Assembly (NCBI GenBank): GCA_001897675.1
Contig: MKUE01000068.1
Span: 1-64,000 of the forward strand
Direction of reading: 5' to 3'
Length of the DNA: 64,000 bases
DNA from: Thiobacillus sp. 65-1059
GTDB taxonomy: Bacteria > Pseudomonadota > Gammaproteobacteria > Burkholderiales > Thiobacillaceae
The notes under the pieces are model-generated. The model saw only the letters and a list, made by a program, of their open reading frames with translations, was not told the origin of the DNA and did no database searches. The translations under genes were made by a program, and so were the position numbers. Shown piece by piece: positions 34,516 through 43,882 of the stretch (positions are counted from its first letter, which is position 1; every line of letters begins with the position of its first letter).

Positions 34516-36020
34516 TGGGTTGGCGCACCTCACGAACGCCAGCAAGCTGGCTCAGCACCCTCAAGCGCCGGCTGCTTGGCTCGAGCCCCACCTACGACGG
34601 CGTGGGCGGCGGCCGCCGGGCCGTCGCCTGGCAGGTCGGCAATCCCGGGGCGGTCGCGGCACTCGCCTACACCCAGGGCGAGCTGCGCGCCAAGAGCCGC
34701 GATCTCGCCCGGCGCAACGCCTGGGCGGCCGCGGGCATCGAAGCCTTCGTGGCCAATGCCATCGGCACCGGCATCAAGCCGCAGAGCATGGTGACTGATG
34801 CGGCCGTGCGCGAGGCCATCCACGCGTTATGGTGGGACTGGGTGGAGGAGGCCGACGCCGCAGGACTCACCGACTTCTACGGCCTGCAGGCGCTCGCCTG
34901 CCGCGCGATGCTCGAAGGCGGCGAGGCGCTGGTGCGCCTGCGCTGGCGCCGTCCGGAGGACGGTCTGCCGGTGGGCCTGCAGCTGCAGGTGCTGGAGCCC
35001 GAGCACCTGCCGACCACCCTGAACCGGGACCTGCCCTCGGGCCACGTCATCCGCGCCGGCATCGAGTTCGACCGGCTCGGGCGGCGCGTGGCCTATCACC
35101 TGACCCGCTCGCACCCTGGGGATGGAAGCCTGGCGCCGATGTCGGGCACGGGCGGCATGGAGACCGTGCGCGTGGGTGCCTCCGAGGTCATCCACCTGTT
35201 CCGCCCGCTGCGCCCGGGGCAGATCCGCGGCGAGCCGTGGCTCGCCCGCGCCCTGGTGAAGCTGCACGAACTCGACCAGTACGACGACGCGGAACTGGTG
35301 CGCAAGAAGACCGCGGCGATGTTCGCCGGCTTCATCACGCGGCTCGCCCCCGAGGACACCCTGATGGGCGAAGGGCTGCCGGACGCCCAGGGCGCGGCAC
35401 TCGCCGGGCTGGAACCCGGCACCTTGCAGATCCTGGAGCCGGGCGAGGACATCAAGTTCTCGGCGCCGGCCGACGTGGGCTCGAGCTACGGCGAGTTCAT
35501 GCGCCAGCAGTTCCGGGCGGTGGCCGCCGCCATGGGCATCACCTACGAGATGCTCACCGGTGATCTCACCCAGGTGAACTACTCCAGCATCCGCGCGGGA
35601 TTGCTCGAGTTCCGCCGCCGCTGCGAGGCCATCCAGCACGGGGTGATCGTGCACCAGCTGTGCCGGCCCGTCTGGCGCGCCTGGATGGAGCAGGCGGTGC
35701 TGGAAGGCGCGCTGAACCTGCCCGGGTTCGCGCGCCGCCGGCGCGCGTACCAGGCCGCCAAGTGGATCCCGCAGGGCTGGCAGTGGGTCGATCCGCTCAA
35801 GGAGTTCAACGCGCTCAAGCTCGCGATCCGCGCAGGGCTGATGAGCCGCTCGGAGGCGATCTCGGCCTACGGCTACGACGCCGAGGACATCGACCGCGAG
35901 ATCGCCGCGGACAACCGGCGCGCCGATGAACTGGGGCTGGTCTTCGACTCGGATCCGCGGCACGACCAACCGACGCCGCCGGCGCCGACACCTGCGCCCG
36001 ACACCGAACTTCAGGACTGA
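34515..36020 (+). CDS. Portal protein, lambda family
   Basis: 501 residues. Typical elements are ARRNAWAAAGIEAFVANAIGTGIKPQS, EPEHLPTTLNRDLPSGHVIRAGIEFD, VIHLFRPLRPGQIRGEPWLA and FRAVAAAMGITYEMLTGDL(T)QVNYSSIRAGLLEFRR. It forms the dodecameric channel of the capsid. Confidence 0.94.
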   Translation: MGWRTSRTPASWLSTLKRRLLGSSPTYDGVGGGRRAVAWQVGNPGAVAALAYTQGELRAKSRDLARRNAWAAAGIEAFVANAIGTGIKPQSMVTDAAVREAIHALWWDWVEEADAAGLTDFYGLQALACRAMLEGGEALVRLRWRRPEDGLPVGLQLQVLEPEHLPTTLNRDLPSGHVIRAGIEFDRLGRRVAYHLTRSHPGDGSLAPMSGTGGMETVRVGASEVIHLFRPLRPGQIRGEPWLARALVKLHELDQYDDAELVRKKTAAMFAGFITRLAPEDTLMGEGLPDAQGAALAGLEPGTLQILEPGEDIKFSAPADVGSSYGEFMRQQFRAVAAAMGITYEMLTGDLTQVNYSSIRAGLLEFRRRCEAIQHGVIVHQLCRPVWRAWMEQAVLEGALNLPGFARRRRAYQAAKWIPQGWQWVDPLKEFNALKLAIRAGLMSRSEAISAYGYDAEDIDREIAADNRRADELGLVFDSDPRHDQPTPPAPTPAPDTELQD

Positions 36021-36024
36021 ACCG

Positions 36025-37248
36025 ATGCTGCCCCATCTCGCCTCCCGGCTCTTTGGCACGCCCCTGCTCGTCCAGCGCGCCAAGCTCGACCTGATCCTCG
36101 CGGTGCTCTCCGAGCGCCTGCATCTGGCCGCGCCGGACGTCGCACTCGCGCCGCCGCTGCCTCGGGCCCCGAACCCTGCGGCGTCTGCGTCAAGCTCGAT
36201 CGCGGTCCTGCCGATCCACGGCACCCTGGTCAAGCGCACGCTGGGGCTGGAGGCGGCCTCGGGGTTGACCAGCTACGCCGAGATCGGCGCGCGGCTGGAG
36301 GCGGCCCTTGGCGACCCGATGGTCGCCGGCATCGTGCTCGACATCGATTCGCCCGGCGGCGAGACCGGCGGCTGCTTCGAGCTCGCCCGCCGCGTGCGCG
36401 AGGCGGCGGCCGTGAAGCCCGTCTGGGCCGTGGCCAACGACGCCGCCTTCTCCGCGGCCTACGCCATCGGCTGCGCCGCCGATCGGCTCTTCGTCACCGA
36501 GACCGGCGGCGTGGGCTCGATCGGGGTGATCGCGCTGCACGTCGACCAGTCGGTCAAGGACGCCCGGGACGGCTACCGCTACACCGCGATCACCGCGGGC
36601 GAGCGCAAGAACGACTACTCGCCGCACGAGCCGCTACACGATGCCGCCCGCGCGGCGCTGCAGGCCGAGGTGGACCGGCTGCACGCGCTCTTCGTCGCGC
36701 ATGTGGCGGCGATGCGCGGCCTGCCCGAGGACGCGGTGCGCGCGACCGAGGCCGCGCTCTTCTTCGGCCCGCAGGCCGTCGAGACGGGGCTGGCCGACAG
36801 GGTGGCCACGCTCCCCGCGGTGCTCGCCGAGTTCGACCGACATCTTTCTGCCGCGCGGCGTCCGTCTTCCCCGCCGCGCCAAGCCCCGACCGGGAAGGCG
36901 ACCGTTTTCCGAGGAACCCCCACCATGACCGATACCCCGCCCGAGACGCTCGGCGTGGATGAAGCCGCCGCCCTGGTGGCCGAGGCCCGCCGCGAAGTGG
37001 CGCAGTCCGCGCAAGCGATCGCGGAACTGTGTCTGCTCGCCGGCTGCCCCGAGCGCGCCGCCGAGTTCATTGCCGCCGGCCGCACCGAAGCCGAGGTGCG
37101 CCGCGCCCTGATCGAGGCGCGCGCCGCCCACAGCATGGAGTCGGCCGTGCGCTCGACCCACGCGCCCAACGATTGGGCCGCCCCCGGCGCCGATCCGGCG
37201 GCCTCGCCCGTGGTCGCCGCCGTGAAGAAACTCGTGACCCGGGAGTGA
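36025..37248 (+). CDS. S49-family head maturation protease with scaffold domain
   Basis: 407 residues. Protease domain at about 50-250: IDSPGGETGGCFELA, the nucleophile Ser in DAAFSAAYAIGCAAD, and Lys in AGERKNDYSP. A C-terminal scaffold domain begins near residue 301 (MTDTPPETLGVDEAAALVAEARREVAQSAQAIAELC). This is the lambda C/Nu3 design, where the protease cuts the scaffold and head proteins. Confidence 0.9.
   Translation: MLPHLASRLFGTPLLVQRAKLDLILAVLSERLHLAAPDVALAPPLPRAPNPAASASSSIAVLPIHGTLVKRTLGLEAASGLTSYAEIGARLEAALGDPMVAGIVLDIDSPGGETGGCFELARRVREAAAVKPVWAVANDAAFSAAYAIGCAADRLFVTETGGVGSIGVIALHVDQSVKDARDGYRYTAITAGERKNDYSPHEPLHDAARAALQAEVDRLHALFVAHVAAMRGLPEDAVRATEAALFFGPQAVETGLADRVATLPAVLAEFDRHLSAARRPSSPPRQAPTGKATVFRGTPTMTDTPPETLGVDEAAALVAEARREVAQSAQAIAELCLLAGCPERAAEFIAAGRTEAEVRRALIEARAAHSMESAVRSTHAPNDWAAPGADPAASPVVAAVKKLVTRE
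36925..37248 (+). CDS. Internal scaffold protein (Nu3-like start)
   Basis: An in-frame ATG with GAGG about 10 bases upstream lies exactly at the boundary between the protease and the scaffold domain. Separate translation would give a 107-residue helical scaffold, as for lambda Nu3 inside C. Inferred from position and ribosome site only. Confidence 0.5.
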   Translation: MTDTPPETLGVDEAAALVAEARREVAQSAQAIAELCLLAGCPERAAEFIAAGRTEAEVRRALIEARAAHSMESAVRSTHAPNDWAAPGADPAASPVVAAVKKLVTRE

Positions 37249-37251
37249 ACC

Positions 37252-37629
37252 ATGCCCACGCTCACCCAAGCCCCCAACCTCGGCGACCTGCTGAAGTACG
37301 AGGCGCCGAACCTGTATTCGCGCGAGCGGGCGACCGTGGCCGCCGGGCAGAACCTGCCGCTCGGCGCCGTGGTCGGCCGCGAGACGGCCACAAGCAAGCT
37401 CAAGGCCCTCGACCCCGCGGCCGGCGACGGCAGCGATGTCGCCGTGGGCGTGCTCGCGCTGGCCGTCGATGCGACGCTGATCGACCGGGAGGACGCGATC
37501 CTGATCGCCCGCCACGCCATCGTCGCGCGAAACGCGCTGGTCTGGCCCGCGGGGATCACCACCGCGCAGCAGCTCGCTGCGATCGCCCAACTCGAAGCGC
37601 GCGGCATCGTGGTGCGCGACAGCGCCTGA
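37252..37629 (+). CDS. Head decoration protein D-like
   Basis: 125 residues: NLPLGAVVGRETATSKLKALDPAAGDGSDVAVGVLALAVDA is characteristic of lambda D-type trimers that stabilise the expanded head. It lies between protease and capsid, as in lambda. Confidence 0.9.
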   Translation: MPTLTQAPNLGDLLKYEAPNLYSRERATVAAGQNLPLGAVVGRETATSKLKALDPAAGDGSDVAVGVLALAVDATLIDREDAILIARHAIVARNALVWPAGITTAQQLAAIAQLEARGIVVRDSA

Positions 37630-37766
37630 CCGACACCCGATCCCGACCCACTCGAGCGACCTGCCGCCTGGCGGGTTTGGCTTCGGCCGCCGCTACGCGG
37701 CTTCACACCGGCTTCGCCGGCATGAGCCTGCGCCGAAGCTCCTCTTTCGCATTTCTGGAGACCCCG

Positions 37767-38771
37767 ATGCTCAACCCCTTCGATTCCCGCGGCTTCTCGA
37801 TGGCGAGCCTGACCGCCGCCATCAACCTGATCCCCAACCGCTACGGGCGGCTGGAAGCCTTGAACCTGTTTCCGGCCAAGCCCGTGCGCACGCGCCAGGT
37901 CGTCATCGAGGAGTACGCCGGGCGCCTGAACCTGCTGCCCACCCGGCCGCCCGGCTCGCCGGGCACGGTGGGCGAACGCGGCCAGCGCCGGCTGCGGTCC
38001 TTCGTCATCCCGCACATCCCGCACGACGACGTGGTGCTGCCCGAGGAGGTCCAGGGCATCCGGGCCTTCGGCTCGGAGACGGAAATGGAGGCCGTCGCGG
38101 GCGTGCTGGCGCGGCACCTGGAGACCATGCGCAACAAGCACGCGATCACCCTCGAACACCTGCGCATGGGGGCGCTCAAGGGCCAGATCCTGGACGCCGA
38201 CGGCAGCACGATCTACGACCTGTTCACCGAGTTCGGCCTCACCCCGCAGGTCGTTGCCTTCGACCTCGGCAACGCCGGCACCAACGTGAAGGCGAAATGC
38301 CTGTCGGTCCTGGCCGCGATCGAGGACAACCTCAAAGGCGAGTTCATGACCGGCGTGCATTGCCTGTGCTCGCCTGAGTTCTTCGCGGCGCTGACCGGCC
38401 ACGCCAAGGTCGAGAAGGCCTTCGAGAACTGGCAGCAGGGCGCAGTCCTCATCAACGACGTGCGGCGCGGCTTCACCTACGCCGGCATCACTTTCGAGGA
38501 GTACCGCGGCCAGGCCACCGACGCCGAGGGCAACGCGCGCCGCTTCATCGCCGCGGGCGAGGCCCACGCCTTCCCGCTGGGGACGGTGGACACCTTCGCC
38601 ACTTACTTCGCCCCGGCCGACTTCAACGAGACCGTGAACACCTTGGGCCAGCCGCTCTACGCCAAGCAGGAGCCGCGCAAGTTCGACCGCGGCACCGACC
38701 TGCACACCCAGAGCAACCCGCTGCCGATGTGCCACCGGCCGGGCGTGCTGGTGAAGCTGACGGCAGCGTGA
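37767..38771 (+). CDS. Major capsid protein E
   Basis: 334 residues of the lambda E family: SLTAAINLIPNRYGRLEALNLF, RSFVIPHIPHDDVVLPEEVQGIRAFG, NKHAITLEHLRMGALKGQILDADG and the end FDRGTDLHTQSNPLPMCHRPGVLVKL. ATG 37767 follows TTTCTGGAGACC, a leader string also found before the gene at 55987. The 137 bases upstream contain a GCC/GGC hairpin. Confidence 0.95.
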   Translation: MLNPFDSRGFSMASLTAAINLIPNRYGRLEALNLFPAKPVRTRQVVIEEYAGRLNLLPTRPPGSPGTVGERGQRRLRSFVIPHIPHDDVVLPEEVQGIRAFGSETEMEAVAGVLARHLETMRNKHAITLEHLRMGALKGQILDADGSTIYDLFTEFGLTPQVVAFDLGNAGTNVKAKCLSVLAAIEDNLKGEFMTGVHCLCSPEFFAALTGHAKVEKAFENWQQGAVLINDVRRGFTYAGITFEEYRGQATDAEGNARRFIAAGEAHAFPLGTVDTFATYFAPADFNETVNTLGQPLYAKQEPRKFDRGTDLHTQSNPLPMCHRPGVLVKLTAA

Positions 38772-39052
38772 TGGCGCAGGTGACGGATCTCTACGAGGCC
38801 GCCGGCCGCGCCGGGCTGCTCACCGACGTAATGGTGGGTTCGCTCACGGTGCAGTGCGTCTTCAGCGCCCCGGACGAGCTGGCGCTCGACGGGCTCGCCC
38901 TGAACCGCGACTACCACCTCGAGTACCCGAGCGCCTGGCTCACCCTCGCCGTCGGCGACACGGTGGAGATCGCGGGAAGCCCGTATCGGGTGCGCGAGGT
39001 CCGCCAGCTGCGCGACGGCTCCGAGATGCAGGCCAAGCTGACCCGGCTATGA
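38771..39052 (+). CDS. Head-tail joining protein
   Basis: 93 residues; in position and size like lambda FII/ATP-binding sugar-fold connectors: VQCVFSAPDELALDGLALNRDYHLEYPSAWLTLAVGDTVEI. Overlaps the capsid stop (TGATG). Confidence 0.75.
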   Translation: MAQVTDLYEAAGRAGLLTDVMVGSLTVQCVFSAPDELALDGLALNRDYHLEYPSAWLTLAVGDTVEIAGSPYRVREVRQLRDGSEMQAKLTRL

Positions 39053-39477
39053 CGTCCTCCGTCCGCGAGCGCCTGGTCCGGGCGGTCGTGGCGCGCATCG
39101 GTTCCGCGATCGCACCGACGCCGCTGCATCGCCAGCCCACCGTGCCGCTCCCGCGCGAGGCGAGCCCCTCGCTCCTGCTGTTCATCGAAGGCGATCAGGT
39201 CGCAGCGCTTGCGAACGACCGGTGTGAGCGCGCCCTGACGCTGAGGCTGGTCGCGCTCGCGCGCGAAGACGACGCCTTCGACGTGGCCGACGCGCTCATC
39301 GTCGCGGCGCACGGCGCGCTCATGGCCGAGCCGAGCCTCGGCGGGCTGGCCCTGGGCGTGCGCGAGATCGACTGCGAGTGGGACACGGAGGACGCCGACA
39401 GCCAAGCACTGGCCGTGCCCGCGCGCTACGAGATCCGCTACCGCACCCTGGCCTCCGACCTCACCCAAAAAGGATAG
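39049..39477 (+). CDS. Minor tail / tail terminator protein
   Basis: 142 residues. The pattern VRERLVRAVVARIGSAI, LTLRLVALAREDDAFDVADALIVAAHGAL fits gpU-like proteins that cap the tail tube. Overlaps its upstream neighbour by 4 bases. Confidence 0.7.
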   Translation: MTSSVRERLVRAVVARIGSAIAPTPLHRQPTVPLPREASPSLLLFIEGDQVAALANDRCERALTLRLVALAREDDAFDVADALIVAAHGALMAEPSLGGLALGVREIDCEWDTEDADSQALAVPARYEIRYRTLASDLTQKG

Positions 39478-39482
39478 TCACC

Positions 39483-39677
39483 ATGCACATCGAACTCATC
39501 GAACCGCACACCCACGCCGGCCGACTCCACGCCCCCGGCGAGATCCTCGATCTCGACGAGGCAGCGGCGGAATGGTTGATCGAGCGCGGGACCGCGCGGG
39601 GGCTGATCGAGCGCGGAGCCGCACGGCCGGCCGACCCCCAACCCCAGACCCCGATCAAGACCCGTAAGGGAGACTGA
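39483..39677 (+). CDS. Small phage structural-region protein
   Basis: 64 residues: IELIEPHTHAGRLHAPGEILDLDEAAAEWLIERGTARG, a small beta fold common next to tail genes (recalled as a DUF7210-like family). Function unknown. Confidence 0.7.
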   Translation: MHIELIEPHTHAGRLHAPGEILDLDEAAAEWLIERGTARGLIERGAARPADPQPQTPIKTRKGD

Positions 39678-39679
39678 CC

Positions 39680-40435
39680 ATGCCTTACTTTTCCGGACAG
39701 GGGCGCGTCTACATCGGCGCCCGCGACGCACTCGGCAACCCGCAGGGGTTGGCCTACGTGGGCAACGTGCCCGAGCTCAAGGTCTCCCTCTCGGTGGAGA
39801 CCCTGGAGCACCAGGAGTCGGTGAGCGGCCAGCGCCTCACCGATCTGCAGCTCATCAAGACCAAGAAGGGCGAGTTCGCCTGCACGCTGGAGGAGCTCAT
39901 CGCGACCAACCTGGCGCTCGCCCTCTACGGCGCCACCACCGCCCAGACCCCGGGCACGGTCACCGCCGAGGCGCTGCCGAACCCGGTCACCCCCGGCAGC
40001 CTCTACCTGCTCGCCAAGCAGGACGTCTCGTCGGTGGTGGTAAAGGACTCCAGCGCCACCCCGAAGACCCTGCCGGCCGCGCAGTACTCGGTGAACGCCA
40101 AACACGGCTCGCTCACGATCCTGGACGCCACCACCGGCGGCCCCTACGTCGAGCCCTTCAAGGTCGACTACGCCTACGGCACGGCTTCGGTCACCGCCAT
40201 GTTCACCCAGCCGCTGCCCGAGCGCTGGGTGCGCTTCGAGGGACTCAACACCGCCGACGGCAACCGCGAGGTGGTGATCGATCTCTACCGCGTGGCCATC
40301 AACCCGGCCAAGGAGCTCTCGGTCATCACCGACGAGCTGCTGAAGTTCGAGCTTTCGGGCCAGGTGCTGGCCGACACGCTCAAGCCCGCCGCCGGCGACC
40401 TCGGCCAGTTCGGCCGCATCGTGCTTATGCCCTGA
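39680..40435 (+). CDS. Major tail protein
   Basis: 251 residues of the tail tube type: QGRVYIGARDALGNPQGLAYVGNVPELKVSLSVETLEHQESVSGQRL, then KGEFACTLEELIATNLALALYG. The stop is 15 bases before the outer end of the RIT element, so the gene is complete. Confidence 0.85.
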   Translation: MPYFSGQGRVYIGARDALGNPQGLAYVGNVPELKVSLSVETLEHQESVSGQRLTDLQLIKTKKGEFACTLEELIATNLALALYGATTAQTPGTVTAEALPNPVTPGSLYLLAKQDVSSVVVKDSSATPKTLPAAQYSVNAKHGSLTILDATTGGPYVEPFKVDYAYGTASVTAMFTQPLPERWVRFEGLNTADGNREVVIDLYRVAINPAKELSVITDELLKFELSGQVLADTLKPAAGDLGQFGRIVLMP

Positions 40436-40449
40436 ACTACATAAGCACC

Positions 40450-40514
40450 ATTATGTGGAGTGGATGGTTATGCATTGCAGGTCTCCTTTCGGGTTGAAAT
40501 TACGGGGGTAGCGG
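40450..40514 (+). repeat. RIT left terminal inverted repeat
   Basis: 65 bases from ATTATGTGGAGTGGATGG to GGGGGTAGCGG, matching the reverse complement of 43818-43882 with one mismatch. AGCAC just outside (40444-40448) is also mirrored at the right end. Confidence 0.92.
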
Positions 40515-40586
40515 GTTGGTGGGACTGCGCATAAACCTGAGGAACCGCTCGGCCCGTCGGCCGGGGGATTCCAAAGGAGAAGCGCA

Positions 40587-41834
40587 ATGCTCGAACATTT
40601 CTTTCATTGGCCACCGCAGATTGCTCGCTTGCGCAGCAATACAGGCGTCGAATTGCTTGATGGCTTTGCCGACCATCTGAGCCAGTGCGGCTATTCCCGT
40701 AGTCAGGGAAGTCGGCACCTGCGTGCGGCGGCGCATCTGCTGCACTGGCTTGACCGAAGCGGGGTAGCGCCCAGCGAGATCGAGCCCGCCGTCATGGGCC
40801 AGTTCGTTCGGCATCTACAACGATGTCGCTGTGCCGGCTTTGCCGGCATGCATCGCGACAAGCTCTTGCGTGGCGTCCGTGCCTTTACGGCCTACCTCGA
40901 GGGGCGGGCGCTGTGCACTGCGCGTCACAATGCAGAGAACGCGGTCACCTCCGTGTTGTGGGAGCGCTTCTGTCGCTGGATGCGCGAGCACCGGGGCATC
41001 TCCGAACGCACCCTGCGCGACTACCGCCATCGCCTGCGTCACCTGCTCACGGATCTGGACGATGAGCCACGCAAACTCGATGTCGCCTACCTGCGGCGCT
41101 TTACCCTCGAACTGGGGCGCAATGGCGGGAACGCCGTGGTGAAGTCGACGACGACGGCGCTGCGCCAGTTCGTCCGTTTCCTGGTCACCGAAGGTCAATG
41201 CCCATCCGGTCTGGAAGAGGCTATCCCGAACATTGCCTACTGGCGTCTATCTACGCTGCCGCGCTACTTGCTGCCGGAAGAGGTCGAGCACGTCCTGGCC
41301 AGCCCGGATACCCGAACGCCGGTCGGCAAACGGGACCGGGCCATTCTGCTGCTGTTGGCGCGGATGGGTCTGCGCGCGGGCGACGTGGTGCAACTGCGTC
41401 TTGCCGACATCGACTGGCGCGCGGCCACGCTCAGCGTATCCGGCAAGAACCGGCGGCAAACGCTGCTGCCGCTGACACAGGAGGTGGGCGACGGCATCGT
41501 GGACTATCTGTTGCACGGTCGCCCGCCGACCCCCTCCGATTGCGTCTTCGTGCGGGCAATCGCTCCGTTCCGACCGTTCCGGGATGCGCGCGGCGTCTCC
41601 GATGTCGCCAAGCTGGCACTGCGGCGGGCCGGAGTTGACGCGCGGGTGCGCGGGGCGGCGCATGTGCTGCGGCACTCGGCGGCCTCATCCATGCTGCGGC
41701 AGGGGGCGAGCCTGCAGGAAATCGCGACCGTGCTGCGGCACCAGTCCGTGGTCAGCACGCAGATCTACGCCAAGGTCGATGTCCTCGCCTTGCGCGAACT
41801 GGCCCAGCCGTGGCCGGAGGTGCTGCCATGCTGA
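40587..41834 (+). CDS. ritA: RIT tyrosine recombinase A
   Basis: 415 residues. Core-binding SAM-like domain at about 115-210, catalytic domain after. Arg I is in ARMGLRAGDVVQL, the HxxR box is HVLRHSAASS, and the last His and Tyr are in LRHQSVVSTQIYAK. The stop overlaps ritB by 7 bases. Confidence 0.92.
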   Translation: MLEHFFHWPPQIARLRSNTGVELLDGFADHLSQCGYSRSQGSRHLRAAAHLLHWLDRSGVAPSEIEPAVMGQFVRHLQRCRCAGFAGMHRDKLLRGVRAFTAYLEGRALCTARHNAENAVTSVLWERFCRWMREHRGISERTLRDYRHRLRHLLTDLDDEPRKLDVAYLRRFTLELGRNGGNAVVKSTTTALRQFVRFLVTEGQCPSGLEEAIPNIAYWRLSTLPRYLLPEEVEHVLASPDTRTPVGKRDRAILLLLARMGLRAGDVVQLRLADIDWRAATLSVSGKNRRQTLLPLTQEVGDGIVDYLLHGRPPTPSDCVFVRAIAPFRPFRDARGVSDVAKLALRRAGVDARVRGAAHVLRHSAASSMLRQGASLQEIATVLRHQSVVSTQIYAKVDVLALRELAQPWPEVLPC

Positions 41835-42733
41835 GCCGGACCGTAGAGGACTACATCATGGCGCGCCGGGCGGCCGGTTTCAAATTTGAGGCCCAAGCCG
41901 GACTTCTGCGCAGCTTCGCCGCTTACGCCGAGGCCAGAGATGAGCACTACGTGCGTGCCAGCACCGCCGTCGAATGGGCCGGCCTGGTGGCCAAAGTGCC
42001 GCAGCGTGCCCACCGCCTGTGGACCGTCATCCGGTTTGCACGTCACGCCCGGGGAGATGATCCGCGACACGAGGTGCCGCCGCCGGCATTCGGTGGCGAG
42101 CGATGGCCGAGGCGGACGCCCTACATCTTGAGCCTGGATGAGATCGCGCGACTACTGCAGGCGGCCAGGTGTTACGGCACGAGCCCGCTGCAAGGGGCAA
42201 CCTACTGCACCCTGTTCGGCCTGCTCGCCTGCACCGGCTTGCGGATCTCGGAGGCCATCCGGCTACGCCGGTCGGACATCACGTCCGACGGCCTGCTTAT
42301 CCGCAACACCAAGTTCCGCAAGAGCCGTCTGGTGGCGCTGCACGACAGTACCCGTGCCGCCCTTGAGCGATATTTGTCACAAAGGCAGGCACTCGCGCCC
42401 AAGGACGACCATGTGTTCGTGTCCTTGCGAGGCACGCCGTTGATCCGGGAATGCGTGGACGGCGTGTTCCGCGAGTTGGTCAAGCGCATCGGCCTGCCGC
42501 AAGGTGCTGGCCTGCCACGCATCTCGCCCCATTCATTGCGCCACACGTTCGCGGTGAGAGCGCTACAGACCTGCCCGGACGGACGTGAGCGGATTGCCCG
42601 CCACATGGTGGCGCTGTCCACCTACCTCGGGCACGTGGACGCGGCGGCGACCTACTGGTATCTGCAGGCGACACCGGAGTTGCTGCGGGATATCGCATCC
42701 TGTTGCGAGTGCCATGTGGAGAACGCGTCATGA
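41828..42733 (+). CDS. ritB: RIT tyrosine recombinase B
   Basis: 301 residues. TGLRISEAIRL (Arg I), SPHSLRHTFAVRAL (HxxR) and YLGHVDAAATYWYL with the final His and Tyr. ATG 41828 lies inside the ritA stop region. Confidence 0.92.
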   Translation: MLSRTVEDYIMARRAAGFKFEAQAGLLRSFAAYAEARDEHYVRASTAVEWAGLVAKVPQRAHRLWTVIRFARHARGDDPRHEVPPPAFGGERWPRRTPYILSLDEIARLLQAARCYGTSPLQGATYCTLFGLLACTGLRISEAIRLRRSDITSDGLLIRNTKFRKSRLVALHDSTRAALERYLSQRQALAPKDDHVFVSLRGTPLIRECVDGVFRELVKRIGLPQGAGLPRISPHSLRHTFAVRALQTCPDGRERIARHMVALSTYLGHVDAAATYWYLQATPELLRDIASCCECHVENAS

Positions 42734-43752
42734 CACCGATCGCTCTCCACATTACCGCATTCCTGCGGCAACGCCTGATCGAGGAACGCAATGCCAGTCG
42801 CAACACGTGCGAGTCCTATGCCTACGCCTTCAAGTTGCTGTTCGAGTTCGCGGCAGAGCAGCTCAGGATCTCACCGGCGAAGCTGTGCTTCGAACAGATC
42901 GATGCCACGCTGGTGGCCGATTTTCTGGCCCACCTCGAGCGTCGTCGCGGCAACGGGGCCAGCTCCCGGAACATTCGTCTGGCGGCCATCAAGTCGTTCA
43001 TGAAGTTCATGCAATACCGGCTGCCGGCGGCACTCGATCAGATCCAGCGCGTGCTGGCCATCCCTGCCAAGAAGACAGAGAGCAGGTTGGTCAAACATCT
43101 GACGGTGGCAGAGATGCAGGCCATCCTGGATGCCCCGGCTCCCACGAGCCGCGAAGGAATCCGTGATCGCGCCATGCTGCACCTGTGCTTCGCTGCGGGC
43201 TTGCGCGTATCCGAACTGATCGGCCTGCAGATGGCGGATTTGCGGCTGCAGCCGGATGCCAGCATCCGCGTCGAGGGCAAGGGGCGCAAGGAGCGCTGTC
43301 TGCCGCTGTGGAAGCAGACCGCGACGGCAGTGCGCGCCTGGCTGGCGGTGCGGGGAACCGTCCCGTCATCCCATCTGTTTGTCAACGCACGCGGTGAGGT
43401 CATGACGCGCTCCGGTTTCGAGTACATCCTGGGCAAGCACGCCAGAGCCGCAGCAGCCGTCTGCCCGTCGCTGTCGCACAAGCGGGTATCACCCCACGTG
43501 CTGCGCCACACCTGCGCTCTGACGGTACTGCAAGCGACCAAGGATCTGCGCAAGGTCTCGCTGTGGCTGGGACACGCGAGCATCCAGACCACCGAGGTCT
43601 ACACGCGGGCCGATCCGTCCGTGAAGCTGGAGGCACTGGAGTCCATCGTGGCGCCGGAACTGCGCACGGGACGCTTCAAAGCCACCGATGCGCTGATCGC
43701 TTCTCTGCATCCGCGTGCGTTCACCAACGCCGACGACCCGCCTCGACGATAG
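42730..43752 (+). CDS. ritC: RIT tyrosine recombinase C
   Basis: 340 residues, the most XerC/D-like of the three: AGLRVSELIGLQ (Arg I), SPHVLRHTCALTVL (HxxR), WLGHASIQTTEVYTRAD (His and Tyr). Overlaps ritB by 4 bases. All three together are thought to mobilise the element. Confidence 0.93.
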   Translation: MTPIALHITAFLRQRLIEERNASRNTCESYAYAFKLLFEFAAEQLRISPAKLCFEQIDATLVADFLAHLERRRGNGASSRNIRLAAIKSFMKFMQYRLPAALDQIQRVLAIPAKKTESRLVKHLTVAEMQAILDAPAPTSREGIRDRAMLHLCFAAGLRVSELIGLQMADLRLQPDASIRVEGKGRKERCLPLWKQTATAVRAWLAVRGTVPSSHLFVNARGEVMTRSGFEYILGKHARAAAAVCPSLSHKRVSPHVLRHTCALTVLQATKDLRKVSLWLGHASIQTTEVYTRADPSVKLEALESIVAPELRTGRFKATDALIASLHPRAFTNADDPPRR

Positions 43753-43761
43753 CAGCCCTTG

Positions 43762-43800
43762 GCGGTGTCGTCTTGCAGGGGCGGACGACACCGCTTTTTA
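43762..43800 (+). terminator. Terminator of the rit genes
   Basis: Perfect 11-bp stem GCGGTGTCGTC / GACGACACCGC, 11-base loop, then TTTTTA. It would also cut off the phage late transcript arriving from the tail genes. Confidence 0.85.
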
Positions 43801-43817
43801 TGCGCAGCACATCAACT

Positions 43818-43882
43818 CCGCTACCCCCGTAACTTCAACCCGAAAGGAGACCTGCAATGCATAACCATCCACTCCACATAAT
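43818..43882 (-). repeat. RIT right terminal inverted repeat
   Basis: Reverse complement of 40450-40514 with one mismatch. It contains AAAGGAGACC followed by an ATG pointing outward, opening a 12-codon frame that runs out of the element and stops at 43895. Confidence 0.92.
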
